A DNA stretch of 64,000 bases from Mesobacillus sp. AQ2 (GCF_030122805.1 NZ_CP126080.1:2113001-2177000), one strand, 5' to 3'. Counted from the stretch's first letter, positions 33,831 to 41,815 are shown. The notes: generated from the letters alone by a model not told the origin. Numbers and translations: made by a program.

Positions 33831-33859
33831 TTAAACCCTTCGATTGTCGAAGGGTTTAA
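33831..33859 (+). terminator. Long hairpin, possible terminator
   Basis: TTAAACCCTTCGA-ttg-TCGAAGGGTTTAA, thirteen perfect pairs; followed by GGTGTTATTG rather than a T run. Confidence 0.6.
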
Positions 33860-33921
33860 GGTGTTATTGTTAGAATATTATGACATAATATATGTATATT
33901 TTATCTGAGGGAGTGATGAGG

Positions 33922-35175
33922 TTGGCTGATAAGTTTCCGATTGAGCAGGTGAGGGAACGGTTTCCGTCTTTAAGCCGTAGAGATGATGGCCGGCAAGTCA
34001 TTTATTTTGACGGGCCAGGCGGGACGCAGATGGTTGATTTTGCGCTCGAATCGATGTATCGGTACATAAGGAATGGGATGGCGAATCTCCACGGAACCTT
34101 CAATACCAGTGCCGACACAGATGCGATGCTGGAAAAAGGCAGGGAAGCAGTAGCGGATTTGCTTGGATGCAAGGCGAATGAAGTGGCATTTGGCGCAAAC
34201 ATGACCACTCATGCCTTTGCGATTGCACGTAGTCTGGCTGGTTTCATCAATGAAGGCGACGAAATAGTTGTCACTGAGCTAGACCATCGTGCAAATGTAG
34301 ATCCATGGATCACCTTGGCAAGGGACCAAGGTGCAGAAATAAAGTTCCTGAAGCTTGACTCTGATAAGTACAGTCTTAAGCTTGATGAGTTAGACCAGAT
34401 TGTTACGCCAAAAACAAAACTGGTCGCGGTTGGAATGTCATCGAATGTTACCGGGACCGTGACTAATCTGAATCCCGTAATAAAACGGGCGAAGGAGGTC
34501 GGGGCACTGACGGTTGTCGATGCAGTCCATGGTGTGCCACATTTACCGATCAATGTTCAGGAGTTGGACTGTGACATCCTTCTGTGCTCGGCGTACAAGT
34601 TTTTTGGTCCGCATGTTGGGATTGCTGTTGTCAGGGAGAGTCTTTTTGAAAAACTTCCGGTTTATAAGCTGAAGCCTGCTCCTGCAGAGATTCCTTATAA
34701 ACTAGAGACAGGAACTCAAAATCATGAAGGCATTGCTGGGGTGATGGGTGCCATCCAATTCATTGAAGAACTGGGCTATGGCGAGACGAGAAGAGAAAGA
34801 TTGCTGTCTGGTATGCATGCGATTGATGAATATGAGCAGGAGCTTGCTGCCGAAGTGGAGAACTTTCTGAGAACCCTGCCAGAAGTGACTCTGTATAGAG
34901 CAGCATCAGGCCGCAAAACGCCGACATTTGCTTTTACCATAGAAGGACATCATTCACGTGAAGTCACTGCATGGCTCGCCAAAAATTACAATATTTGTGT
35001 TGCAGATGGAGACTTCTATGCTTCCACAATGGCTGAGGTGTTGGATGTCTATCCATCAGGCGGTTGGGTTCGAATCGGGCTTGCTCCATATAATACAAAG
35101 GAAGAAATCCAGCAGTTCAAAACTGGCCTGAAAGCTTATATTGAACAGCATCAAAAAAATGCCGTCAGGTTTTAA
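33922..35175 (+). CDS. Cysteine desulfurase-like PLP enzyme (TIGR01976 type)
   Basis: About 418 residues, fold-type I aminotransferase class V. The early GPGGTQMVDFALESMYRY segment, MTTHAFAIARSLAG, the PLP-contacting VVDAVHGVPHL (near 215) and the PLP lysine in SAYKFFGPHVGI (near 230) are all present. The family is called cysteine desulfurase-like; the loop that bears the catalytic Cys in NifS/SufS is not visible, so desulfurase activity is doubtful. Start: TTG 33922 fits GAGGGAGTGATGAGG spacing best; GTG 33913, ATG 33892 and others are possible. Single gene. Confidence 0.82.
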   Translation: MADKFPIEQVRERFPSLSRRDDGRQVIYFDGPGGTQMVDFALESMYRYIRNGMANLHGTFNTSADTDAMLEKGREAVADLLGCKANEVAFGANMTTHAFAIARSLAGFINEGDEIVVTELDHRANVDPWITLARDQGAEIKFLKLDSDKYSLKLDELDQIVTPKTKLVAVGMSSNVTGTVTNLNPVIKRAKEVGALTVVDAVHGVPHLPINVQELDCDILLCSAYKFFGPHVGIAVVRESLFEKLPVYKLKPAPAEIPYKLETGTQNHEGIAGVMGAIQFIEELGYGETRRERLLSGMHAIDEYEQELAAEVENFLRTLPEVTLYRAASGRKTPTFAFTIEGHHSREVTAWLAKNYNICVADGDFYASTMAEVLDVYPSGGWVRIGLAPYNTKEEIQQFKTGLKAYIEQHQKNAVRF

Positions 35176-35237
35176 TGAATTAATCATTTCAAAGTGTTAT
35201 TAATGACTGCCATACGAAGGCTGCAACCTAAAATAGA

Positions 35238-35268
35238 AGAGCCTGGACATTGTGCCAGGCTCTATTTA
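35238..35268 (+). terminator. Terminator after the PLP enzyme
   Basis: AGAGCCTGG and CCAGGCTCT pair around eight bases, then ATTTATG. Confidence 0.7.
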
Positions 35269-35308
35269 TGCTAGAAAAAGGATGTGAAAGTTAAAAGGGA
35301 GGACATCA

Positions 35309-35695
35309 ATGAGTAACGCTATGGAACAATTCAAAGTTCGGATGAAAAAAATCAAAGAAGACATCTTTGTTATTGCAGAAGCTTACAAACACCCGGATAC
35401 ACCATTTTATATTAAGCTGTTCGCATTGATTGTAGTTGCCTATGCTTTCAGCCCTATCGATTTAATTCCAGATTTTATACCGATCCTCGGTTACCTGGAT
35501 GACCTCATCCTCGTACCGCTGGGAATTGCGCTTCTGTTAAAACTGCTACCTGATCATGTCATTCAGGAATCACGTGAGAAAGTGGCAGCAACCGGAAGGG
35601 TGAAAAAGAAGAATTGGCTGGCAGGAGCAATGATTTTATTGTTGTGGGCAGCCGTTATCTATTGGCTGATTGGTCTATTTGTTCAATCCCATTAG
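35309..35695 (+). CDS. ykvA: YkvA-like DUF1232 membrane protein
   Basis: 128 residues. The DUF1232 signature is clear: FYIKLFALIVVAYAFSPIDLIPDFIPILGYLDDLILVP (residues 33-70) forms two helices around SPIDLIPDFIP. A third helix ends the protein (105-123). GGGAGGACATCA precedes ATG. Function of this widespread small membrane family is unknown. A VOC gene follows after 39 bases on the same strand. Confidence 0.9.
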   Translation: MSNAMEQFKVRMKKIKEDIFVIAEAYKHPDTPFYIKLFALIVVAYAFSPIDLIPDFIPILGYLDDLILVPLGIALLLKLLPDHVIQESREKVAATGRVKKKNWLAGAMILLLWAAVIYWLIGLFVQSH

Positions 35696-35734
35696 GTAAT
35701 CTTGGTGACAAAATCCATAAAAAGAGGTGGTACT

Positions 35735-36340
35735 TTGCTTTTTCATTATCATTTTTGGACTCCAAATGTCGAAGAGACAGAAAAATTTTATGAAGATCAC
35801 GGCTTCCGTATCGTTCAGCGAATCGGAAAATATCAGGGAGAATTTCAGAACTTTAATCCACCGCTAAAATGGGAAGATTTCCGTGAAAAAAAAGTGATGT
35901 TCCGGATTATAGAAGCCAGGAAGGGCAGCATCAATATCACTTTTGGGTATGGAAAAAAGCCCATGTTTGACCATATTGGCTTTCTCGTATCAGAAAAGGA
36001 ACAAGAGGCTATTTGCAAAAATGCAGAAAAAATGAACTGGAAAGTGGATCATGGCGAACGAAGGACCTTTTTATCCACGCCATATGAGTTTCGGATAGAG
36101 CTGCAGACACACAATGATTTAATAGATTCAATGGAAGATAGAATTGAAGGCTTAACAGTGGAAACAAAAAAAGAAGGATTGGAAGACGATATTCTTAATT
36201 TGTTGGGAAACCCTGTAAAGGATATACATACGATAATCGGCAATACCGTAACCATCCGGGATGCTGTTATGGAGAATTTCCCGGTTAAACAGGCAGTGGA
36301 TCCGAATGGAGTAAGAATCCTCAGCGGTGGTGCTCAATGA
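35735..36340 (+). CDS. VOC-superfamily (glyoxalase-like) protein
   Basis: About 202 residues. The first half has the VOC beta-alpha-beta-beta-beta pattern: FHYHFWTPNVEETEKFYEDHGFRIVQRIG, and later FDHIGFLVSEKEQEAI with STPYEFRIELQTH. Candidate metal ligands are His near 4, His near 93 and Glu near 130. The C-terminal 60 residues are unusual for the superfamily. Start TTG 35735 follows AAGAGGTGG; the frame open to 35702 precedes that site. Substrate unknown. Confidence 0.7.
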   Translation: MLFHYHFWTPNVEETEKFYEDHGFRIVQRIGKYQGEFQNFNPPLKWEDFREKKVMFRIIEARKGSINITFGYGKKPMFDHIGFLVSEKEQEAICKNAEKMNWKVDHGERRTFLSTPYEFRIELQTHNDLIDSMEDRIEGLTVETKKEGLEDDILNLLGNPVKDIHTIIGNTVTIRDAVMENFPVKQAVDPNGVRILSGGAQ

Positions 36341-36406
36341 GAGAGTAACTCCTCGGTAAATTATTCTCTCCAATGAAAATAGGCAAAGAAGAGCCTTTGC
36401 CCAGAA

Positions 36407-36724
36407 TTAGTAGCTCCTATATCTTATATACTCATAGTTTGATGTTGGGATTTGTTTTATGATGTTTCCAGCCTGGTCACGGTGAATTTCATATTCTCTG
36501 TAGGTCTCAACAATATATCCGTCTACTTCCTTGTCTAGCGCTTCTTCGTGCAGGTATTCAAACTCAGGTATGATGGTTTCTAGTATGTTATTACTCGTTT
36601 CCGGGTCTTCCTGGACAGTAGCGTTTGTCTCAACATCAGAATTTTTTTGTGCAATTTGCGGATATGCATAAACCAGAAAAATACAAAATAGCATGAGAGA
36701 GGATAACCCTAATATACGTATCAA
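36407..36724 (-). CDS. Hypothetical small exported protein
   Basis: 105 residues. Signal-like N-terminus (MIRILGLSSLMLFCIFLVYAYP, hydrophobic 5-20) and an acidic, Tyr-rich exterior (EEALDKEVDGYIVETYREYEIH). AAAGGAGCTATTGAATTG precedes ATG. No lipobox. Family not recognised. Confidence 0.5.
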   Translation of the reverse strand: MIRILGLSSLMLFCIFLVYAYPQIAQKNSDVETNATVQEDPETSNNILETIIPEFEYLHEEALDKEVDGYIVETYREYEIHRDQAGNIIKQIPTSNYEYIRYRSY

Positions 36725-36826
36725 TTCAATAGCTCCTTTTGGTCAAAGTACAGTAATTAATATGCCTGTCCAGGAATGAATATAACCAGGAGATCTGGAT
36801 TAGCAGCAGGGAAGAAAGGGGGGGGA

Positions 36827-37084
36827 ATGGTGGAAAAAGAATTCAAGGTATTCAAAGTACCGGTGACGTTTTTCTTCCTGGGTGTTTTGTTTATAATCAT
36901 CGGAGCAAACGGGCCCGATCTGGCAGGGACTTTTTCTCGTCCGCCTAATGCGTCATCGTGGTCAACCTCAGAAAGTTTAATCAATGCATTTACCTATGTT
37001 CCAATGATGATTGGAATCAACTTCTTACTTGTATTTGCTACGACGTTTTCAATTGCCTTTTATCTCTGGCAAAAAAATCGATAA
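36827..37084 (+). CDS. Small two-helix membrane protein
   Basis: About 85 residues with helices at 9-27 and 56-78 and a Ser/Pro-rich loop. ATG 36827 follows AAAGGGGGGGG. Shares its terminator with the convergent gene. Family not recognised. Confidence 0.55.
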   Translation: MVEKEFKVFKVPVTFFFLGVLFIIIGANGPDLAGTFSRPPNASSWSTSESLINAFTYVPMMIGINFLLVFATTFSIAFYLWQKNR

Positions 37085-37121
37085 AAAAATCTTGGAGCCA
37101 CAACAGCCTCCAAGATTTTTT
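37085..37121. terminator. Bidirectional terminator
   Basis: AAAAATCTTGGAG and CTCCAAGATTTTT with A and T runs on the two sides, between convergent genes. Confidence 0.9.
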
Positions 37122-37122
37122 G

Positions 37123-37767
37123 TTATTTCTTGAACTTCTCAGGGAACTGTTTTACAACAGCTGATGAAATGGCATCTGCCATCATAACGATATGAGACAT
37201 TCCATCATCAATCGAAACAATTCTAGCTCCCCAGTCTTTTTTCAAGCTTGCTGACAGGTCATCAGCCACCAACCCAAGATGCTTATAGAGCAATTCTTTT
37301 AACTGATCATTTTTTAAACTAGGATTGGCTTTGCTCAGGAACGCAGCGATATCGTCAGCATTCTTATACCATGCTTTATTCAATTGATCGAGCTTTACAT
37401 TATTCCCGTCTTTTGCAGCTTGAACAATATCCCCGGCTATGACAATATGCTCCTTAAGCAGATCTGTAAGTTTATTTCCGGCTTCCTCTCCATATACAGG
37501 CTTAATCGCGTTTCCGATATCCTCCTGGTTTTTCAGGAGCCTCTCAAGCACCTCTTTTTGATCCTCGGCACCAGCAGTTGTGGCACTTGTTATGTAATTG
37601 CTTGTCCACAAAACATGGTCAACCCACAGTTTCCTGAATTGATTTTCAAACTTGACCTCTGACTGGCTGAGACATTCGTGCTGAGGCTTTGCGAATGCAG
37701 GAGATACTCCAACCGCCATTTCCAGTGACAAGAATAATGTTAAACCAATAACTAATAATTTTTTCAT
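37123..37767 (-). CDS. Secreted all-helical hypothetical protein
   Basis: 214 residues with a signal peptide (MKKLLVIGLTLFLSL, cleavage likely after AFA near 26). The mature part is helical with repeated Trp/His features at helix starts: KLWVDHVLWTSNYI, LLKEHIVIAGDIV, KAWYKNADDIAAFL, LLYKHLGLVADDL. The pattern of similar helices suggests duplication and possible metal binding, but no family is recognised. AAAAGGAGC precedes ATG. Confidence 0.6.
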   Translation of the reverse strand: MKKLLVIGLTLFLSLEMAVGVSPAFAKPQHECLSQSEVKFENQFRKLWVDHVLWTSNYITSATTAGAEDQKEVLERLLKNQEDIGNAIKPVYGEEAGNKLTDLLKEHIVIAGDIVQAAKDGNNVKLDQLNKAWYKNADDIAAFLSKANPSLKNDQLKELLYKHLGLVADDLSASLKKDWGARIVSIDDGMSHIVMMADAISSAVVKQFPEKFKK

Positions 37768-37850
37768 TGTCCATGCTCCTTTTAGAGTAGATAGTATCCT
37801 GCTTATTATTTATATTTGGTATTTTTTTATTCAATTTTGAATAATAGGCA

Positions 37851-37874
37851 AAAAAACCGCCATATGGCGGTTTT
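37851..37874 (-). terminator. Terminator after the LysM/SPOR gene
   Basis: AAAACCGCCATATGGCGGTT is a perfect palindrome with extra pairs; the T run is on the minus strand. Confidence 0.88.
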
Positions 37875-38745
37875 AAGGCATTTTCCTTAAGTCAAAATAT
37901 TGAACGGTCTTGCCATCCCGGTCGAACTGGATGATCAGTTCATTTTTATTAAATTGGTAAATATATTGTCCGCAAGTGGCACTTTCGTAGCAAGAGGTTT
38001 TTTGTACTTTATTCGGATATCCATACTCATTGATAACTTGCTTTTTCTGAGTTGGAAGGGTTTTGAGCTCCAAATATTCTGGATAGGCTTGCAAGCCGAA
38101 TACTGAACCATCTTTCATGTTGAAGTTCACTCTTACTCCTGCACCTTCACCACGGTAGTAAAGGGACCGGACATTCAACTGGTCCTCGGTTTTTATAGGC
38201 TTTCCAAATTGCAGGAGGACCTTGCTGTAAGTGGAGCCCAGATGGACTTCATTAATTTGGAGATTCTTGTACGCTGCAATGTAGGCATCTTTGAAGCCGT
38301 TTTTTTGCACCATCTTTTTTTGTTTTTCAGCATTTGCCTTTTTGGTAAAAACACCAGCCTGGATGCGGTAATAGGTTTTATCATTTATGACCTTCGTGGT
38401 GACTGTTGCATCGATTCCTTCTTTTTTCAGTCTATCGACTTGCTTTATTGCATTGTCTTTCTTGGTAAAAGAACCTCCAATCACCGAATACATTGGTTCT
38501 GGTTCGTTCAAAACAGGCAGCACCAATTTTTGACCAATATAAATGGTATTGTTCTTAAGTCCATTGAACTCCTTTAACTCCTTAACAGTCAGGTTGTATT
38601 TTTTTGAAATGCTGTACAAAGTATCTCCTTTTTTTACTGTGACAGAAGCATCGTCAGCATACCCTGACCCATTGGCAAAAAAGAGTAATGACCCCATCAA
38701 TAAAATACTCAGCCCAAGCTGCATGAATCGCTTTATCTTCCTCAT
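37873..38745 (-). CDS. Secreted LysM and SPOR-domain cell-wall protein
   Basis: About 290 residues. Signal peptide (RKIKRFMQLGLSILLMG), one LysM domain at about 33-77 (VKKGDTLYSISKKYNLTVKE...), a SPOR-like repeat at about 85-155 (MYSVIGGSFTKKDNAIKQVDRL and YYRIQAGVFTKKANAEKQ), and a C-terminal beta domain with a Cys pair (SCYESATC). LysM and SPOR both bind peptidoglycan glycan, so the protein should sit in the wall, likely around division or sporulation. Start ATG 38745 follows GAGGTGAGGAAA; the frame to 38835 does not. Confidence 0.88.
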   Translation of the reverse strand: MRKIKRFMQLGLSILLMGSLLFFANGSGYADDASVTVKKGDTLYSISKKYNLTVKELKEFNGLKNNTIYIGQKLVLPVLNEPEPMYSVIGGSFTKKDNAIKQVDRLKKEGIDATVTTKVINDKTYYRIQAGVFTKKANAEKQKKMVQKNGFKDAYIAAYKNLQINEVHLGSTYSKVLLQFGKPIKTEDQLNVRSLYYRGEGAGVRVNFNMKDGSVFGLQAYPEYLELKTLPTQKKQVINEYGYPNKVQKTSCYESATCGQYIYQFNKNELIIQFDRDGKTVQYFDLRKMP

Positions 38746-38960
38746 TTTCCTCACCTCATATAGTTTGACGTGAAGTTTCTGGCCGAGTTTCGAAGGGAAA
38801 AGCCCATTTTGAAATTTGGGTGGAGAAAATGGCATGTGAAATAGGTGTAGTGCCTTATAAAAATATTATGTCTACTTAAGTTTGTGGGTGAAATAGGTAA
38901 AAAAATATAAAACTAGTTGGAGGATGGCCATTCGGCATATTTCACTTCTTTCACTCGTTA

Positions 38961-39096
38961 TTGTCCGAGATAAACCCGATGATGGACACTTTTGTCTTCT
39001 ATCGCCTCATTTTTGTTCGTCATACCCCAAATGACGGACACTTTTGTCATCTTCGGCTTGTTATTGTCCGTCATAGTCATGATGATGGACACAGTA
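38961..39096. repeat. Short intergenic repeat, TTGTCCGTCAT...ATGACGGACA type
   Basis: Three units of 51-52 bp begin at 38961, 39013 and 39064. Each holds an inverted pair, TTGTCCG(T/A)(C/G)AT with ATGA(C/T)GGACA, and the first two continue with CTTTTGTC. The 438-base gap between the LysM/SPOR gene and paralog B is otherwise AT-rich with no gene. Confidence 0.75.
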
Positions 39097-39183
39097 AGCT
39101 TTAATTTATTATGGTTTATGGATTCATATCCATACAGAATCCTCCTTCAATGAATATTTTGTTATGAAGGGGGTGAGATGAAT

Positions 39184-39432
39184 ATGTCGTTCGACAATAA
39201 CGATCACAAGCAAAATGGGGATAATCCATTGTGCAATCCTGGTAATAGAAATTTCCCGCTATCAAAGCTGAAAATTATTCCGGTAAGCCAGATACCCGAT
39301 GATTCCTTTTTAGTATGTATCGGGCGGATTTGTACACTGGTATCTTTAGGGGAAGAAGATCAACCATTCGCCGGCTGCTATATTGGTTGTGACGAGTTTG
39401 GAAACTGCTTTTTCACCTGTTCGACAGAATAA
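39184..39432 (+). CDS. Small Cys-rich protein, paralog B
   Basis: About 82 residues with seven cysteines. FPLSKLKIIPVSQIPDD, then FLVCIGRIC, PFAGCYIGC, GNCFFTC align residue by residue with paralog A at 33384 (LEIIPV, VPDD, LVCMGPIC, PF, then C-x3-C and GYC-x3-C). ATG 39184 fits the AAGGGGGTGAG spacing; ATG 39178 is also in frame. No signal peptide. As for A, a metal-binding, disulfide or RiPP-precursor role is possible and unproven. Confidence 0.6.
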   Translation: MSFDNNDHKQNGDNPLCNPGNRNFPLSKLKIIPVSQIPDDSFLVCIGRICTLVSLGEEDQPFAGCYIGCDEFGNCFFTCSTE

Positions 39433-39479
39433 GTGCTAAACATCATGATTGTTAGGCCCTATTTGAAACAAGTAAAAAT

Positions 39480-39517
39480 CTGCTAAGCTCTGGGGGAGTG
39501 ATTACAGAGCTTGGTAG
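39480..39517 (+). other. Strong intergenic hairpin
   Basis: CTGCTAAGCTCTG and CAGAGCTTGGTAG pair over 13 positions (two G-T) with a 12-base loop, followed by CAACCTTATTTTT. May end transcription of paralog B or be part of a small RNA. Confidence 0.5.
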
Positions 39518-39598
39518 CAACCTTATTTTTAAAACGATTTACAAATGAAGTGACAAAACCTCTGCCTGTTTAAGATGATTTTTTTTACCAAGATAGTG

Positions 39599-39633
39599 TT
39601 GACTTTTTGAACTGTAAAGATTAATATTACAGT
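39599..39633 (+). promoter_or_regulatory. spx promoter overlapped by Rrf2-type operator O1
   Basis: Promoter: TTGACT (39599-39604), 17-base spacer, TAATAT (39622-39627). Operator ACTGTAA-N9-TTACAGT at 39611-39633 covers the spacer and the -10, so a bound repressor would block RNA polymerase. Confidence 0.7.
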
Positions 39634-39671
39634 ATATTAAATACCTTTAAATCAAAGTATTTTTTTGCTAA

Positions 39672-39694
39672 ACTGTAATTTTTATTTTTACAGT
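39672..39694 (+). promoter_or_regulatory. Operator O2 upstream of spx
   Basis: ACTGTAA-N9-TTACAGT, same dyad as O1, 61 bases further on and 22 bases before the start codon. Confidence 0.65.
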
Positions 39695-39715
39695 AAAAAG
39701 AAGGAGTTGTCGTTC

Positions 39716-40111
39716 ATGGTAACTTTATATATAACATCCAGCTGTGCTTCGTGCCGTAAAGCAAAAGCCTGGTTTCAGGAGCATCAAATCGATTTTATCG
39801 AAAGAAATATCGTTTCCCAACCGCTGACTGTGGATGAAATCAAATCGATTCTGCGATTGACGGAAGACGGAACGGAAGATATTCTTTCTAAGAACTCAAA
39901 AGCGTATCAAAAGCTGGACATGGATATTGATTCTCTTCCGCTGAATCAGCTATATGACCTGATCATTAAAAATCCCCAAATGCTGCGCCGGCCGATTATC
40001 CTGGACCACAAAAGATTGCAGGTTGGCTACAATGAAGAAGAAATCCGCAGCTTCTTGCCGCGAAAACTTCGCACATTTACCAGCTACGAAATGGAAAACA
40101 TGGCTAATTAA
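39716..40111 (+). CDS. spx: Spx-family transcriptional regulator
   Basis: 131 residues, ArsC-like fold. The redox switch CASC (Cys10 and Cys13) in [18 protein letters not shown], and the RPI motif near 93 (LRRPIILD) are intact, and [12 protein letters not shown] ends the core. Spx binds the alpha subunit of RNA polymerase and reprograms transcription during disulfide stress. Start ATG 39716 follows AAGGAG; the longer frame crosses operator O2. Followed by an Rrf2 regulator gene, the arrangement I recall for spxA2-saiR in Bacillus anthracis, so this is probably the SpxA2-like copy. Confidence 0.9.
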   Translation: MVTLYITSSCASCRKAKAWFQEHQIDFIERNIVSQPLTVDEIKSILRLTEDGTEDILSKNSKAYQKLDMDIDSLPLNQLYDLIIKNPQMLRRPIILDHKRLQVGYNEEEIRSFLPRKLRTFTSYEMENMAN

Positions 40112-40141
40112 AAGCTGATTAATTGTCATTTGGCTATTTTA

Positions 40142-40163
40142 ACTGTAATATATAGTATTACAG
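40142..40163 (+). promoter_or_regulatory. Operator O3 upstream of the Rrf2 gene
   Basis: ACTGTAA-N9-TTACAGA; its inner bases extend the dyad to CTGTAATA-N5-TATTACAG, the most symmetric of the four copies. 22 bases before the start codon. Confidence 0.7.
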
Positions 40164-40184
40164 ATTGTTGATAGGAGGCAGGCT

Positions 40185-40610
40185 ATGAACAGTGATTTTA
40201 CCCTTGCCATTCACAGTTTAACATTGCTTGCACTGCAGCCTGACAGAATGTCGACGAGCGATGCAATCGCAGAAAGTGCCGGAGTACATCCGGTCCGAAT
40301 TCGCAAAGTACTTGGTATGTTAAAAAAACATGGCTTTATCAAATCAAAAGAAGGTACCGGCGGCGGTTTTATTTTTGCCAATGATTTAAATGAAGTCAAT
40401 CTCTGGGATATCTATAAACTTACATCAGAGGGCGCACTGCAGCCAAAATGCCCTGATTCCAATGAAAAATGTATGGTCGGTGCAAATATGCACAAGGTCC
40501 TTTTTGCCATTTTTCTGGGGGCTGAGGAACACTTGGGGGAATTCCTGAAGCATTATTCCATAAAAGAAGTGGTCGATCTGATCAGGCAAGAGAAAGAATG
40601 CTGTGAATAG
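40185..40610 (+). CDS. Rrf2-family repressor (SaiR/YwnA-like)
   Basis: 141 residues. Winged helix-turn-helix typical of Rrf2: DFTLAIHSLTLLAL, then SAGVHPVRIRKVLGMLKKHGFI and GTGGGFIFA wing. Cysteines at KCPDSNEKC (near 90-97) and ECC at the end could sense redox state or bind a metal cluster. It lies directly behind spx with operators before itself, spx and the following gene, which suits an autoregulated local repressor. AGGAGGCAGGCT precedes ATG. Confidence 0.88.
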   Translation: MNSDFTLAIHSLTLLALQPDRMSTSDAIAESAGVHPVRIRKVLGMLKKHGFIKSKEGTGGGFIFANDLNEVNLWDIYKLTSEGALQPKCPDSNEKCMVGANMHKVLFAIFLGAEEHLGEFLKHYSIKEVVDLIRQEKECCE

Positions 40611-40640
40611 GGAGGTTTGACTCCCATTCGTTTAAGGGAA

Positions 40641-40661
40641 ATGTAATAAAAAATATTACAG
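40641..40661 (+). promoter_or_regulatory. Operator O4 upstream of the IDEAL-domain gene
   Basis: ATGTAA-N9-TTACAG, with TGTAATA-AAAAA-TATTACA as the inner dyad, 19 bases before the start codon. Confidence 0.65.
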
Positions 40662-40680
40662 AACAAATGAGGTGACATAT

Positions 40681-41007
40681 ATGAATAACTCATTCTTAAA
40701 AGTAGGGGATTGGATTAAAGGGAAATCCCGAGATGGAGAATTGATCATCGGATATGTAGAATCACTTGATGTTTTGGATGAAAAGATCAATGCGACAATC
40801 ACTTCCAGTGATGATGAAGCACTCGTTGGCAAAACCATACCAATGCCAACGAACGGAGTGAAAAAACTGCCGGAACCCCAGGTGAAAAATAAAGAACAGA
40901 TTCAATACCTCATCGATCTGGCATTAGCTACCGGAGACCAGGAATGGTTCATGGAGCTTTCTGAACAGCTTAAAGTGATGAGGGAACTGGTGAAGGGTGT
41001 AAAATAA
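40681..41007 (+). CDS. IDEAL-domain protein
   Basis: 108 residues. N-terminal part is a small beta domain (KVGDWIKGKSRDGELIIGYVESLD). The C-terminus has the IDEAL signature, IQYLIDLALATGDQEWFMELSEQL (read in two pieces: residues about 76-90 and 88-99), a short Bacillales domain involved in protein contact. ATG 40681 follows GAGGTGAC. It is the third gene under the TGTAA-N9-TTACA operator set, so it may act on Spx or the same stress response; that is inference. Confidence 0.78.
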   Translation: MNNSFLKVGDWIKGKSRDGELIIGYVESLDVLDEKINATITSSDDEALVGKTIPMPTNGVKKLPEPQVKNKEQIQYLIDLALATGDQEWFMELSEQLKVMRELVKGVK

Positions 41008-41160
41008 AGCTATAGGTTCTTCCTTGTTAAAAGGGAGGGCCTTTTTTGTGTTTAATGCATAGAAGGAGGGAATCATGCCAGCAATTCTTGGAATGGAAGG
41101 AATGAAACAAGTGCAGACCCGTGTTATAATTTTCTAAAAGTAAAATATTAAGGAGAGTGT

Positions 41161-41787
41161 ATGTTAGAAATTTATATTACTCGTCACGGAGCAACTGAAT
41201 GGAACATGGAAAATCGTCTGCAAGGATCGCTGAACTCAGAATTGACAGAAAGTGGTATCTGTAATGCTGTTCTTTTAGGTAAGCGGTTATCAGATATCAA
41301 ATTTAATGTTATATACTCTAGTCCAAGCAAGAGAGCATTGGAGACAGCAGGTCTTATTAAAGCAGACAAGGCAATTCAGCTTAAGATTGTCGATGACCTA
41401 AACGAAATATCTTTTGGAGACTGGGAAGGAAAAACCCAAGAAGAAATTGAGGAAGACTTCCAAGCCGAATATGCTAACTTTTGGAACAAGCCACATCAAT
41501 ATAATCATCTTGGACATAATGCCGAGGATTTAAAGACATTTAAACAACGAGTAGATCAAGCAATGAATCAAATAATAGAAGAAAATAAAAATGGCAGGAT
41601 ATTAATTGTTACCCATGGCGTAGTAATCAGAGCAATAATGTCTTTGTTTTGGGATATACCGACAGAGAAAATGTGGGATCCGCCAATGATTCTAGGTACA
41701 AGTTTAACGATCGTCAATTATGACGGGAAACAATTTAAGAAGGTAATGCTAGGGGATACATCGCATATGGAATCGTTAGGTGATTAA
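41161..41787 (+). CDS. Histidine phosphatase (phosphoglycerate mutase-like)
   Basis: 208 residues. Catalytic YITRHGATEWN (His9), partner Arg in YSSPSKRALETA (near 60), acid in DLNEISFGDWEG (near 85) and second His in ILIVTHGVVIRA (near 152), the full branch-1 set. Resembles CobC/PhoE-type phosphatases; substrate unknown. AGGAGAGTGT precedes ATG. Confidence 0.9.
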   Translation: MLEIYITRHGATEWNMENRLQGSLNSELTESGICNAVLLGKRLSDIKFNVIYSSPSKRALETAGLIKADKAIQLKIVDDLNEISFGDWEGKTQEEIEEDFQAEYANFWNKPHQYNHLGHNAEDLKTFKQRVDQAMNQIIEENKNGRILIVTHGVVIRAIMSLFWDIPTEKMWDPPMILGTSLTIVNYDGKQFKKVMLGDTSHMESLGD

Positions 41788-41815
41788 TAGGTAGGGATGC
41801 TGCTAAATCAAAGTG

